Of a stretch of 64,000 nt of DNA, positions 9,842 to 21,272 are shown one piece after another. The notes below the pieces were generated by a model. The model was not told the origin of the DNA. It saw only the letters and a list, made by a program, of their open reading frames with translations, and did no database searches. Origin of the DNA: Bacteroidota bacterium (lineage in GTDB: Bacteria > Bacteroidota > Bacteroidia > Flavobacteriales_D > Sanyastnellaceae); NCBI GenBank assembly GCA_002746975.1, contig NVXE01000007.1, positions 56,615 to 120,614 on the forward strand, read 5' to 3'. Each line of letters opens with the position of its first letter. The first letter of the stretch is position 1. The position numbers and the translations under genes are program-made.

Positions 9842-10636
9842 ATGGGTTTAGGCAGACGAATCCGGATTAAATCGGAAGAAGAAGTCGAACTTATTCGTAA
9901 GAGTTCATTGCTTGTTGGGAGGACTTTAGCAGAAGTAGCCGCACTGGTTAAACCAGGGGTTACCACGCTTCAGCTTGATGCCATTGCTGAGGAATTTATC
10001 CGAGACAATGGTGCCGAACCAGGTTTTAAGGGATATGGAGGTTTTCCAAATTCTCTTTGTACTTCGGTTAATCATGCAGTAGTTCATGGAATACCAAATA
10101 ATCATCCATTACAGGATGGCGATGTGGTTTCGATTGACTGCGGCACGCTGATGAATGGGTTTTATGGAGATAGCGCTTATACCTTTGAGGTAGGAGAGGT
10201 ATCACCTGAAATCAGTAAACTGTTAAGTGTTACAAAGGAATGCCTTACTTTATCGATTGAACAAGCAATTGTAGGTAAGCGTATTGGCGATATAGGAGCT
10301 GCTTGTCAAAAGCATGCTGAATCTAATGGGTTTGGCGTGGTAAGAGAATTAGTTGGTCACGGATTAGGGCGAGAGCTTCATGAAGCACCAGAAGTTCCTA
10401 ACTTTGGCCGCCGTGGAAACGGTCCACGTTTAGTAGATGGCATGGTGCTAGCTATTGAACCGATGATCAATCTTGGAAGACGTGAAGTACGTACTGATGA
10501 AGATGGTTGGACGATTGTAACATTAGATAGTATGGTCAGCGCTCATTTCGAACACGATATCGTTGTTAGAAAGGGTAAGGCCGATGTCCTCTCAAGTTTT
10601 TTAGAAATAGAAAGAGTTATTAATAAAACGAAATAG
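9842..10636 (+). CDS. map: Type I methionine aminopeptidase
   Basis: A 264-residue cytosolic enzyme that removes the initiator Met from nascent proteins. The five metal ligands of the pita-bread fold are visible: two Asp in VVSIDCGTLMNGFYGDSAY, His in GHGLGRELHEAPEVPNFG, Glu in VLAIEPMI and Glu in SAHFEHDIVV. There is no N-terminal zinc or SH3 extension, so it is the short type Ia. Its place between secY and infA is common in the phylum. Confidence 0.97.
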   Translation: MGLGRRIRIKSEEEVELIRKSSLLVGRTLAEVAALVKPGVTTLQLDAIAEEFIRDNGAEPGFKGYGGFPNSLCTSVNHAVVHGIPNNHPLQDGDVVSIDCGTLMNGFYGDSAYTFEVGEVSPEISKLLSVTKECLTLSIEQAIVGKRIGDIGAACQKHAESNGFGVVRELVGHGLGRELHEAPEVPNFGRRGNGPRLVDGMVLAIEPMINLGRREVRTDEDGWTIVTLDSMVSAHFEHDIVVRKGKADVLSSFLEIERVINKTK

Positions 10637-10654
10637 ATCGAAATATATTAGTCC

Positions 10655-10876
10655 ATGGCGAAACAACCATCGATCACACAAGACGGTACAATCCTTGAAG
10701 CATTGTCAAACGCAATGTTCAGGGTGGAACTTGAAAATGGTCACGTAATAACGGCCCATATCTCGGGTAAAATGAGGATGTATTACATCAAAATTTTACC
10801 TAGCGATCGTGTGAAAGTTGAAATGTCTCCGTACGACTTATCTAAAGGACGTATCACATTTCGTTATAAGAAGTAA
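10655..10876 (+). CDS. infA: Translation initiation factor IF-1
   Basis: A 73-residue S1/OB-fold protein: [32 protein letters not shown] and [28 protein letters not shown] are near-universal IF-1 residues. It blocks the ribosomal A site during initiation. It follows map by 18 bases and precedes rpmJ by 11. Confidence 0.99.
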   Translation: MAKQPSITQDGTILEALSNAMFRVELENGHVITAHISGKMRMYYIKILPSDRVKVEMSPYDLSKGRITFRYKK

Positions 10877-10887
10877 AAATCAGCCCA

Positions 10888-11004
10888 ATGAAAACACGCG
10901 CATCAATAAAGAAGCGAACGGCCGATTGTAAGATCGTTCGCCGTAAAGGACGACTTTTCGTCATTAACAAGAAGAATCCTAAAATGAAGCAACGTCAGGG
11001 TTAA
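10888..11004 (+). CDS. rpmJ: 50S ribosomal protein L36 (zinc-free form)
   Basis: A 38-residue product, [21 protein letters not shown] followed by a tail ending NPKMKQRQG, aligned with L36 over its whole length. Of the four classical zinc ligands (C-x2-C...C...H) only one Cys remains; the others are Thr, Asn and Met. It is therefore the C-minus form, as commonly seen in this phylum. The position between infA and rpsM is canonical. Confidence 0.96.
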   Translation: MKTRASIKKRTADCKIVRRKGRLFVINKKNPKMKQRQG

Positions 11005-11032
11005 TCCTGATTTTGCGAAATTCAATATACTC

Positions 11033-11401
11033 ATGGCACGTATAGCTGGTGTAGACATCCCCCGCAATAAGCGAGGAGCAATTTCCCTCACGTACATTTA
11101 CGGCGTAGGTCGTAGTCGTGCGCTGAAAGTTTTAACTGAAGCGGGAGTTGACTCAAACAAGAAAGTTGAGGAATGGAACGACGATGAAGTCGGTTCTATT
11201 CGTAACATTATAGGTTCAAGCTTCAAAGTTGAAGGTGAACTTAGAACTGAAACTCAATCAGATATTAAAAGATTGATGGATATCGGTTGTTACCGAGGAA
11301 TTCGTCATCGTAATGGTCTACCTTTGCGCGGTCAACGCACAAAGAATAATTCTAGAACTCGTAAGGGGCGTAGAAAGACTGTTGCAAATAAGAAACAATA
11401 A
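11033..11401 (+). CDS. rpsM: 30S ribosomal protein S13
   Basis: A 122-residue S13: [30 protein letters not shown] at the start (with the helix-two-turn-helix part), and the C-terminal [22 protein letters not shown] tail that reaches between tRNAs. It begins the alpha-operon part of the cluster, 28 bases after rpmJ. Confidence 0.99.
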   Translation: MARIAGVDIPRNKRGAISLTYIYGVGRSRALKVLTEAGVDSNKKVEEWNDDEVGSIRNIIGSSFKVEGELRTETQSDIKRLMDIGCYRGIRHRNGLPLRGQRTKNNSRTRKGRRKTVANKKQ

Positions 11402-11406
11402 TTTAT

Positions 11407-11445
11407 TAGCTGTTAAGCTATTTTATAAACGGGTCCATCTGGACC
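11407..11445 (+). promoter_or_regulatory. Two adjacent hairpins between rpsM and rpsK
   Basis: The 66-base gap between rpsM and rpsK is the longest between genes of this cluster and holds two short perfect inverted repeats. TAGCT-GTTA-AGCTA lies at 11407-11420, and GGTCC-ATCT-GGACC at 11432-11445. There is no T-tract directly behind the second, so a terminator is unlikely. A leader structure for control of rpsK-rpsD-rpoA, or an RNA processing site, is possible. The function is inferred only from position. Confidence 0.4.
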
Positions 11446-11467
11446 GATCACCTCCAAACTACTGACG

Positions 11468-11851
11468 ATGGCAAAAAGCGCCAAAAAGAAGAAAAAGGTT
11501 AAAGTTGACTCCGTTGGAGAAGCTCACATACATTCTTCGTTTAACAATATCATCATCTCCCTGACAAATACTACAGGCCAGGTGATTTCCTGGTCAAGTG
11601 CAGGAAAAATGGGATTTAGAGGATCTAAAAAGAACACTCCTTATGCTGCACAGTGTGCTGCAGAAGATTGCGGAAAAGAAGCAATGGAGTATGGTCTTAA
11701 AAAAATTCGTGTTTTTGTAAAGGGACCTGGACAAGGTCGTGAAAGCGCAATTAGAACTCTTCATAATATGGGAATTCAAGTTACAGAAATTGTTGATGTA
11801 ACTCCTCTCCCACATAACGGTTGTCGCCCTCCAAAGCGTCGCCGCGTTTAA
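11468..11851 (+). CDS. rpsK: 30S ribosomal protein S11
   Basis: A 127-residue S11 of the platform. Diagnostic parts are [44 protein letters not shown] and the C-terminal [17 protein letters not shown]. The basic N-terminus ([11 protein letters not shown]) is usual. It is preceded by the hairpin-containing gap and followed by rpsD after 28 bases. Confidence 0.99.
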   Translation: MAKSAKKKKKVKVDSVGEAHIHSSFNNIIISLTNTTGQVISWSSAGKMGFRGSKKNTPYAAQCAAEDCGKEAMEYGLKKIRVFVKGPGQGRESAIRTLHNMGIQVTEIVDVTPLPHNGCRPPKRRRV

Positions 11852-11879
11852 TAATCGTCAACCTTAAGAATATCGATCA

Positions 11880-12485
11880 ATGGCACGTTACCGCGGACCC
11901 AAATCAAAAATAGCCCGTCGCTTTAAAGAAGCGATTTTCGGACCTGACAAAGCGCTTGAGCGCCGTACTTATGGTCCTGGACAACACGGGAATACTCGTC
12001 GCAGAAAGAAGGAGTCAGAGTACTCTGTACAGCTTGCGGAAAAACAAAAAGCGAAATACACATACGGCATTCTTGAAAAGCAATTTTCAAATCTGTTTAA
12101 ATCTGCTAGTTCAAAGCAGGGTATTACAGGTGAGATTTTACTTCAAATGTGTGAAAGTCGTCTTGATAATGTAGTTTTCCGTTTAGGACTAAGCCCTACA
12201 CGTAGAGGTGCACGTCAATTAGTATCACACCGTCACATTACGATTAATGGTAGTGTCGTAAATATTCCTTCATGCAGCGTACGTCCTGGTGATGTTGTTG
12301 GAGTAAGGGAAAAGAGTAAGTCATTGGAAATCATTTCTATGTCTTTAGGCTCTAAAAATCAAAATCACGATTGGCTAAATTGGGACGCACAGGCTATGTC
12401 TGGCACTCTTGTTAGCACACCAACTCGTGACCAGATCCCTGAAAACATCAAGGAATCTTTAATTGTAGAATTGTACTCTAAGTAA
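11880..12485 (+). CDS. rpsD: 30S ribosomal protein S4
   Basis: A 201-residue S4: [36 protein letters not shown], then the S4 RNA-binding domain ([41 protein letters not shown]). The N-terminal Cys residues that bind zinc in some species are absent. S4 nucleates small subunit assembly, and in other bacteria it represses the alpha operon. A second-frame ORF inside it is a shadow. Confidence 0.99.
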   Translation: MARYRGPKSKIARRFKEAIFGPDKALERRTYGPGQHGNTRRRKKESEYSVQLAEKQKAKYTYGILEKQFSNLFKSASSKQGITGEILLQMCESRLDNVVFRLGLSPTRRGARQLVSHRHITINGSVVNIPSCSVRPGDVVGVREKSKSLEIISMSLGSKNQNHDWLNWDAQAMSGTLVSTPTRDQIPENIKESLIVELYSK

Positions 12486-12503
12486 TTTCGAAAAGCATTA
12501 TTC

Positions 12504-13496
12504 ATGGCCATTCTCGATTTTCAACAACCGGATAAAGTAATCATGTTAGACTCTTCGGAGAATACTGGTCGCTTTGAATTCCGCCCTCTTGAGCCAGGAT
12601 TTGGCGTAACAGTAGGAAACGCATTACGTCGTATTTTACTTTCGTCACTTGAAGGCTTCGCAATTACTTCCCTTCGTATCGACGGTGTCGATCACGAGTA
12701 CTCTACTATTAAGGGAGTAATGGAAGATATGACTGAGCTAATTTTAAACCTTAAACAGGTTAGATTTAAGCGTCAGATAGAAGACACTGATATGGAAACA
12801 GTAACTGTTTCTGTGAAAGGTAAAACAGTTTTGACAGCTGGTGACTTAGGTAAATTTACATCTGCATTCCAGGTGATAAATTCTGACCTTGTTATCTGTC
12901 GTATGGAAAAAGACGTAGAGCTTAAAATGGAACTTACCATAGGTAAAGGCCGTGGATATGTTCCTGCTGAAGATAACGTACGTTCTGAGGCTCCTCTTGG
13001 TACTATTTCTATGGATAGCATCTTTACACCTATTCGTAACGTTAAGTATGATATTGAAAACTTTCGTGTTGAGCAACGAACTGATTACGAGAAACTTATT
13101 CTTGAATTAGATTGTGACGGTAGTATTACACCGAAGGATGCGCTACAAGAAGCTGCTAAAATTCTAATTCATCACTTTATGTTGTTCTCAGATGAGCGTA
13201 TTACGCTTGAGTCTGATGATCAAGTTGAAGCTGAAGAATTTGATGAGTCTAGTTTACATATGCGTCAACTTCTTAAAACGAAATTGGCTGATATGGATCT
13301 TAGTGTTAGAGCTTTGAATTGTTTGAAAGCAGCAGATATAGAGACTCTAGGAGACTTAGTTGCTTTCAACAAAAACGACCTACTCAAATTCCGTAACTTC
13401 GGTAAGAAGTCTTTAACGGAACTTGAAGAATTGGTTGAAATTAAGAATCTTGCATTCGGTATGGATGTGAGTAAGTACAAACTGGATAAGGAGTAA
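12504..13496 (+). CDS. rpoA: RNA polymerase alpha subunit
   Basis: A 330-residue alpha subunit. The N-terminal dimerisation domain carries [30 protein letters not shown]; the C-terminal domain (about residues 255-320) has [21 protein letters not shown] and [18 protein letters not shown], the helices that bind UP elements and activators. The gene is in its standard place between rpsD and rplQ, 18 bases after rpsD and three before rplQ. Confidence 0.99.
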   Translation: MAILDFQQPDKVIMLDSSENTGRFEFRPLEPGFGVTVGNALRRILLSSLEGFAITSLRIDGVDHEYSTIKGVMEDMTELILNLKQVRFKRQIEDTDMETVTVSVKGKTVLTAGDLGKFTSAFQVINSDLVICRMEKDVELKMELTIGKGRGYVPAEDNVRSEAPLGTISMDSIFTPIRNVKYDIENFRVEQRTDYEKLILELDCDGSITPKDALQEAAKILIHHFMLFSDERITLESDDQVEAEEFDESSLHMRQLLKTKLADMDLSVRALNCLKAADIETLGDLVAFNKNDLLKFRNFGKKSLTELEELVEIKNLAFGMDVSKYKLDKE

Positions 13497-13499
13497 GCT

Positions 13500-14036
13500 A
13501 TGCGTCACGGTAAGAAATTCAATCACTTAAGTCGTAAAACGGCGCATCGTAAAGCGATGCTAACTAATATGGCTTGCTCGCTTATAGAACATAAGCGCAT
13601 TAATACTACAGTTGCTAAGGCAAAAGCTCTGAAGAAGTATGTTGAGCCAATTGTAAATCGTTCAAAAGACGATTCTACTCATAGTCGACGAGTTTGCTTT
13701 CGTTATCTAGCGAGTAAGGATGCTGTTACGGAATTATTTCGTGAAGTAGGCCCTAAAGTTGCTAATAGAGAAGGAGGATATACTCGTATTATCAGAACAG
13801 GAAATCGTTTAGGAGATAACGCAGACATGTGTTTAATCGAACTTGTAGATTTTAACGAATTATACGGTAACGAAGAGAAAAAGAAAAAGACTCGTCGTTC
13901 ACGTCGTGGAGGAGCTAAGGCAGTTGAGCCTACTTCTGCTCAGCCAGTATCTGAAGAAAAGTCAGCTGCAGAAACAGCAACTGACACTACTGAAAATACT
14001 GCTAGTGATTCAACTGAGACTAAGAAAGAAGACTAA
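13500..14036 (+). CDS. rplQ: 50S ribosomal protein L17 with acidic C-terminal tail
   Basis: The first 115 residues are L17 ([40 protein letters not shown]). A tail of about 60 residues follows: first basic ([12 protein letters not shown]), then Ala/Thr/Ser/Glu-rich and probably disordered. Extended L17 tails are common in this phylum. It is the last gene of the ribosomal cluster, followed by a hairpin terminator. The overlapping frame at 13906-14181 is a shadow. Confidence 0.97.
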   Translation: MRHGKKFNHLSRKTAHRKAMLTNMACSLIEHKRINTTVAKAKALKKYVEPIVNRSKDDSTHSRRVCFRYLASKDAVTELFREVGPKVANREGGYTRIIRTGNRLGDNADMCLIELVDFNELYGNEEKKKKTRRSRRGGAKAVEPTSAQPVSEEKSAAETATDTTENTASDSTETKKED

Positions 14037-14055
14037 TCCTTTCTTTAAGAATATT

Positions 14056-14085
14056 ACAAAGGGCATCCGAATGGGTGCCCTTTGT
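14056..14085 (+). terminator. Hairpin ending the ribosomal protein cluster
   Basis: Arms ACAAAGGGCATCC (14056-14068) and GGGTGCCCTTTGT (14073-14085) pair over 13 bases with one G-U wobble and a 4-base loop, 20 bases after the rplQ stop. No clean T-tract follows, so termination may be partial or the hairpin may mainly stabilise the mRNA end. Confidence 0.7.
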
Positions 14086-14119
14086 GCGTTTATAAATTCA
14101 GTATTATTAAGTGTGATTA

Positions 14120-14154
14120 TTTGCAAGGTTAATTACATACTAGAAGTATCTTTG
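14120..14154 (+). promoter_or_regulatory. Bacteroidota-type promoter of carA-eno
   Basis: A perfect TAnnTTTG element, TATCTTTG at 14147-14154, is preceded by TTTG at 14120-14123 with a 23-base spacer. This matches the -7/-33 consensus of the phylum's primary sigma factor. The expected transcription start falls at about 14158-14161, practically on the predicted carA start codon (14159). Confidence 0.65.
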
Positions 14155-14158
14155 CATT

Positions 14159-16562
<2,404 letters not shown>

Positions 16563-16594
16563 GAATCTCGCTTGAATATTGCGAATCTCTTTTG

Positions 16595-19500
16595 CTATTT
16601 TAGCACTACAATGCGTTGAGTGCCAAAACCTTTTGATCTTAAGAAATAAAGACCTTGCGTAAGATTTTCAACTCTTATTTGAGATGAGTTTCCTTGAGCA
16701 ACTTGTTTGCCTAAACTATTTAAAAGAACCCAAGGTGTTGATTCGGGACATCGTATTAAGTCAATCACGGCATAACCAGAGCTAAGTCTAGTGGGATTAG
16801 GATAAGGAATACATTTAGGGGCATCTATATCAAGAGCTGAAGGTTCTATTACAGAGTTGATAGAATCACATAAAGAATCTAATGGAGATTCAGTAATAAG
16901 TATGATTTGGGATACCTCCAAAATGTTATTACATGCATCGGATATTGTATATACCCTTTCAATTGAGCATGCATCAGTTTCACAATCTCCATCTAAATAA
17001 TAATCTGCACAGAATGACGATATGGAATTGCAATTATCTGATATATCTAGTTGAGTTTCATTGCAAGGTGGTAAATCAGACAAGCAAGTGAAACTTAATT
17101 CCTCTAGGTTCGTGTTAAGTATTGGGGCTATCGTGTCTATTAGAATAGTGACATGAACGGAATCATATGAATTCCCGCAATTGTCAGTGATTCTATATGT
17201 ACGATGATTCTCAGTTGAGCAATCACCACCTACCAAACTTGATCCTTGATATGTTACAACAAGATTGTTTGGTGATCCTAAATCGTAGCCTAAAAGACTG
17301 TCTGTTACTAATGATAGAGTATCACCATCACAAGTAAGAGTAGATGTAGATGGGAAGTTTGTGAATTCAGGAGCTGTAGTGTCAACAACTAGGATGACTT
17401 GCGTTGATGTCGCATTATTCCCACAAGCGTCAGAAGCAGTATAAGTCCTGAGAATAGTTGTAGAACCAATACAAGTACCAGGTTCAGTAATCTCATCACA
17501 CGTCCATTCTGAAAAGCTGCAATCATCTGAGATTTGTATATCAGCCTCATAGCATGGCGATATTTCCACGCCAAGTTCGATTACCAAGTCTTCAGGAATG
17601 CTAAGGAAAGTTGGGGCAATCGAATCTGTTACCGTAATTGAATATGATGCATTTACAACATTTCCGCAAAGGTCTTCTGCTGATAATTCGTGAAAAATCA
17701 CATAATTACTTTCACAAGAACCAGGAGTTATATAAGTAGAATCATTAAGCGAAATAGATTCACTACAATTGTCAACTACCACAATTTCAAATGATGGTAC
17801 TTCTTCTTCGCATGAAATAGAAACATCACTGGGTAAATTAACAAAATCAGGAGCCTGTGTATCAGTGATTGAAATTGTTTGGATCTGTGTATCTCCTAGA
17901 AATCCACAGCCATCAGTAGGTGTCATAGACCTAATAATATCATAGTTATTTGGACATATACCCAGTAAAGTGTCAAAAGACATATCCCAAACGATACCAT
18001 TAACACCATTTGCAATTGGTTCGTCTAGTATAAACTCCTCGTTACATGCATACTGCACGTCAGCAGGAATGTAACTCCAAACGGGAGGAGTTAAGTCTGA
18101 GATAAATATTATGTGAGAAAGTTGATTAGAGTTGCCAGAAGGGTCCGAAATACTATAGGTGTAATGAATTTCGAAAGGACCAGAACAAGGCCCTATTTCA
18201 GTAAATACAGTATCTAATGTACAGTTAAATATCAGCTCTTCAGGAGAATAACAATTATCTACAGCAGACCATTGCAAAGAATCACAAAGAGGAAGAGAAA
18301 TACCAAAATCAAGATAATCGGGTAAAATAGGTAATTGAGTAAAAGTAGGCGCAAGTGTGTCAGATACTGTAACTAACTGAATAGTCGCGGCTTCGTTTCC
18401 GCAGTTGTCGATTGCTTGCCAAAGGATACTCAGAATTAAGTCGTGAGGTGTTGTTGAAGAGATAGTATCAATGGTGTATTGAAGTGATACAGCGCTGCAT
18501 ATATCATCTGCAATGGGGAAGTCATTGGGTATTGTAACGGAACAATCTATCGCAATATCAGATGGTATGTATGTGAAAAATGGAGAAACGGTATCTATGA
18601 ATTGAATTGTTTGTTCTAAAGAAGAAAGATTACCACATGCGTCAGTTGCAGTGAAAACCCTAACAACATTAGAGCTAGGGGTCATACAACCTCCAGAGCC
18701 AGGGAGATCTATAAATGACAGATCCGTGACTATGCTACATGAATCGTAAGCCTCTACATCAAGTTGAATATCTTGAGTACAAGCTAATTCTATGAAGTAT
18801 GGAGTATTTCCGAATCCAGGACCAATAGTATCAGAGTATTCGATTAACTGCACTCCATAGTTTGTATTTCCGCAATCGTCAGAAGCTGTAAAAGTTCTTG
18901 TAATAGAGTAGTTAGCAGGACAACTTCCCAAAAGTGTATCAGAACTGACAGATAAAGTAACACTTGAGCATAAATCAGAAGCTACGGCATTTCCTAAATC
19001 GTTAATGTCTAAGCAGTTTAAATTTAAGTTGCTAGGAGTAATTATAACAGGCGCAGTAGAATCGACTACAGTTATAGTTTGTGTCGCAGAGGTAGCGTTA
19101 CCGGCATCATCAGTAGCTGTAAAAGTCCGTGTTAAAGTATAAGCCCCTTCACAAATTCCAAGTTCGGTATTTTCTAATAATGTGATAACAACTTGTCCAC
19201 AATTATCATATGCTGTTGCCTCTTCTAGAGTTAGAGTAATTGAACATTCGGTGCTATAATCTGCAGGAATACTAAGAACAGGGGGTGTTGTATCCTGAAA
19301 AACAATAGTTTGTGTATCCGTTATGGAATTTCCACATGCATCTGTAGCAGTAAAGATTCTAGAAACAATATAGTTTCCGACTGCCGTACTAAATAAAGTG
19401 TCAGTGGTAAGCGAAATACTGACACTAGAACAAATATCACTGGCTGTTGCATCTTCTAAAAGTGCAACATCTGAACATTCGAGCACTTGATCAATAGGGA

Positions 19501-20413
19501 AGGAAGTCCAGGTGGGAGCAGTAGTGTCTATATGATCTATTGTAATATCTACTTCATCATATCCGCATAAATTACCTGCAAAAAAACGATATAGTATGTC
19601 ATTATCATTAGCACAATCAGATACTGTTTCTTGACAATTTTGTAAATCTATATTTACATCTCCAGGTCCACTTATTGTGTCAGCTCCTACTAAGACCTCC
19701 CAAGTTATCCATCCACTTAAACCGTTATTAAGATTGATGTTATTCGCGCCCATAGTTCCTAATTGAAACCCTAAGTTTTCACTTAATGGAGCATGTTGAA
19801 GTCGTATGTTTTGGCCTTGATTAGCTCCAACACCTATCAGTTTAGAAATGTTATTTTGCATCAGAAAGTAAACCCAACTTGCTTCTGTGCCTTGAAAAAG
19901 ACCATCTAAGGCCTGTTTCCCCATTGCCTGCCATTCAGTCCAATTGTATCCACCTTCTAAATAAATATCAATGTTGTATGCAAAACTTGGATCAGTGTCA
20001 TTGTAAACCAAACCACTTAAGGTTGCTGAGCCATTAGCATAATGGGTCCATTGTAGAGGTTGGCTACCAACGAAGAATAAATCAGATGGAGCAAGTCCTG
20101 CAGAAGCAAAGCCGTAAAGAGAAAGGCAAAGATCCTGTCCAGCTCCTATTGTTTGAGCAATTGACCCCTCACATGTAGATTTGTTACCGAGAGTTGCGAT
20201 AAAAGTCTCCTCAGTTATCCCTAATGTGCTACACGAAGTTGTATAATTAGGAAATAGTGGTGGAGTTAATGTCTCACATGATTCAACAATAAGACTTGTA
20301 ACTGGATCGAAAACGGGAGCACAGCCAGTACAATTAACTTGTGCTGCAAGCTGTGAAGTAACAGAAATTAGTGTTGTAAAGACAACGAACTGGATGGTTT
20401 TTACTATATTCAA
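16595..20413 (-). CDS. Giant secreted protein with about 11 HYR-like repeats and T9SS sorting domain
   Basis: A 1272-residue exported protein. Residues 1-25 form a signal peptide (cleavage near LAAQ). A 250-residue unique N-terminal region rich in Cys follows, then about 11 consecutive repeats of roughly 75-85 residues. Each repeat opens with D-[ST]-x-[AP]-P, has a central Cys pair and closes with a (T/S)A(T/S)D.CGN motif; they resemble HYR-type Ig-fold modules of adhesins. The last 75 residues hold the T9SS type A sorting domain (YPNPTRLSSG to the final IVVLK). It probably acts at the cell surface or in matrix adhesion; the ligand is unknown. It is convergent with eno and upstream of no obvious partner. 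Confidence 0.88.
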   Translation of the reverse strand: MNIVKTIQFVVFTTLISVTSQLAAQVNCTGCAPVFDPVTSLIVESCETLTPPLFPNYTTSCSTLGITEETFIATLGNKSTCEGSIAQTIGAGQDLCLSLYGFASAGLAPSDLFFVGSQPLQWTHYANGSATLSGLVYNDTDPSFAYNIDIYLEGGYNWTEWQAMGKQALDGLFQGTEASWVYFLMQNNISKLIGVGANQGQNIRLQHAPLSENLGFQLGTMGANNINLNNGLSGWITWEVLVGADTISGPGDVNIDLQNCQETVSDCANDNDILYRFFAGNLCGYDEVDITIDHIDTTAPTWTSFPIDQVLECSDVALLEDATASDICSSVSISLTTDTLFSTAVGNYIVSRIFTATDACGNSITDTQTIVFQDTTPPVLSIPADYSTECSITLTLEEATAYDNCGQVVITLLENTELGICEGAYTLTRTFTATDDAGNATSATQTITVVDSTAPVIITPSNLNLNCLDINDLGNAVASDLCSSVTLSVSSDTLLGSCPANYSITRTFTASDDCGNTNYGVQLIEYSDTIGPGFGNTPYFIELACTQDIQLDVEAYDSCSIVTDLSFIDLPGSGGCMTPSSNVVRVFTATDACGNLSSLEQTIQFIDTVSPFFTYIPSDIAIDCSVTIPNDFPIADDICSAVSLQYTIDTISSTTPHDLILSILWQAIDNCGNEAATIQLVTVSDTLAPTFTQLPILPDYLDFGISLPLCDSLQWSAVDNCYSPEELIFNCTLDTVFTEIGPCSGPFEIHYTYSISDPSGNSNQLSHIIFISDLTPPVWSYIPADVQYACNEEFILDEPIANGVNGIVWDMSFDTLLGICPNNYDIIRSMTPTDGCGFLGDTQIQTISITDTQAPDFVNLPSDVSISCEEEVPSFEIVVVDNCSESISLNDSTYITPGSCESNYVIFHELSAEDLCGNVVNASYSITVTDSIAPTFLSIPEDLVIELGVEISPCYEADIQISDDCSFSEWTCDEITEPGTCIGSTTILRTYTASDACGNNATSTQVILVVDTTAPEFTNFPSTSTLTCDGDTLSLVTDSLLGYDLGSPNNLVVTYQGSSLVGGDCSTENHRTYRITDNCGNSYDSVHVTILIDTIAPILNTNLEELSFTCLSDLPPCNETQLDISDNCNSISSFCADYYLDGDCETDACSIERVYTISDACNNILEVSQIILITESPLDSLCDSINSVIEPSALDIDAPKCIPYPNPTRLSSGYAVIDLIRCPESTPWVLLNSLGKQVAQGNSSQIRVENLTQGLYFLRSKGFGTQRIVVLK

Positions 20414-20482
20414 AATAACTTTTTTATGGCTAAGTTTATGGGTGGATAGTATTTAGTGCTGTATAAAGATATAATAATTATA

Positions 20483-21256
20483 CTAAGATTGCAAGTCTGC
20501 ATTTAGAGCAAATAATGCAATTCCCGCAGATACGGACACATTTAAACTTGAAGTTTGACCTTTCATTGGGATTTTAAGTCGATGTTCACACAGTTTTAAT
20601 ACCTCAGGAGAAATCCCATAACCTTCATCTCCTAGAACTAAGCAGAAAGGAGGCTTTATGTTGTGAGTAGATAATTCATCAGAGCTCTTCTCAGATAAAG
20701 CAACACAAGTAACCCCACTTTGAATTAAAAGTTCAATAGCATGAGAAATGTTTGATACTCGACAAACTGGTAAACGTAATAAAGCACCGCTTGAACTTTT
20801 AATAGCTCCTTCATTAATTGAAGCTGACCCTCTTTCTGGAATTATTAATGCATGTGCACCAAAACATTCAGCAGACCTTGCAATTGCTCCTAAGTTTCTA
20901 ACATCGGTTATTCCATCCGCAGCAACTAACACTGGTGGTTCACCTCGTTCAAATGCTCCTAGAATAATCTCATCCAAAGGTTGGTATGTGATAGGAGAAA
21001 GAAAAGCAACTATCCCTTGGTGGTTTTTCAGAGTAAATGAGTCAAGCTTTTCACGTGGCACCATTTTTATCGGAACTCCTGCTGCTCTAACACGCCCCAA
21101 TAATTTATTCAGTCTATCATTTGAGCTAGAACGTATAACAAAAACGCTATCTAGGTCCTTACCTACATCAAGCGCTTCGCTTACTGGGTGAATGCCAAAT
21201 ACAAAAGTACTTTCAGAAGGACGCTTAGGTCCTCGGTATGTTGGTTTAGAATCCAT
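20483..21256 (-). CDS. rlmB: TrmH-family 2'-O-ribose RNA methyltransferase (RlmB-like)
   Basis: A 257-residue SpoU/TrmH knot methyltransferase. The N-terminal substrate-binding domain carries FVFGIHPVSEALDVGKDLDSVFV. The SAM-binding knot carries the three family motifs: ADGITDVRNLGAIARSAECFGA, LVLGDEGYGISPEVLKLCE and LKIPMKGQTSSLNVSVSAGIALF. RlmB modifies G2251 of 23S rRNA; other members modify different sites, so the exact target is inferred. It is the last gene of the rmuC-GWxTD-rlmB minus-strand group. Confidence 0.88.
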   Translation of the reverse strand: MDSKPTYRGPKRPSESTFVFGIHPVSEALDVGKDLDSVFVIRSSSNDRLNKLLGRVRAAGVPIKMVPREKLDSFTLKNHQGIVAFLSPITYQPLDEIILGAFERGEPPVLVAADGITDVRNLGAIARSAECFGAHALIIPERGSASINEGAIKSSSGALLRLPVCRVSNISHAIELLIQSGVTCVALSEKSSDELSTHNIKPPFCLVLGDEGYGISPEVLKLCEHRLKIPMKGQTSSLNVSVSAGIALFALNADLQS

Positions 21257-21272
21257 GAACGCAAGGTACTAC

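Noticed and set aside
16563-16594. Terminator between convergent eno and the HYR-repeat gene
   Set aside because: Only a direct-repeat-like GAATCTC pair and a 3-base stem are visible; no stable hairpin.
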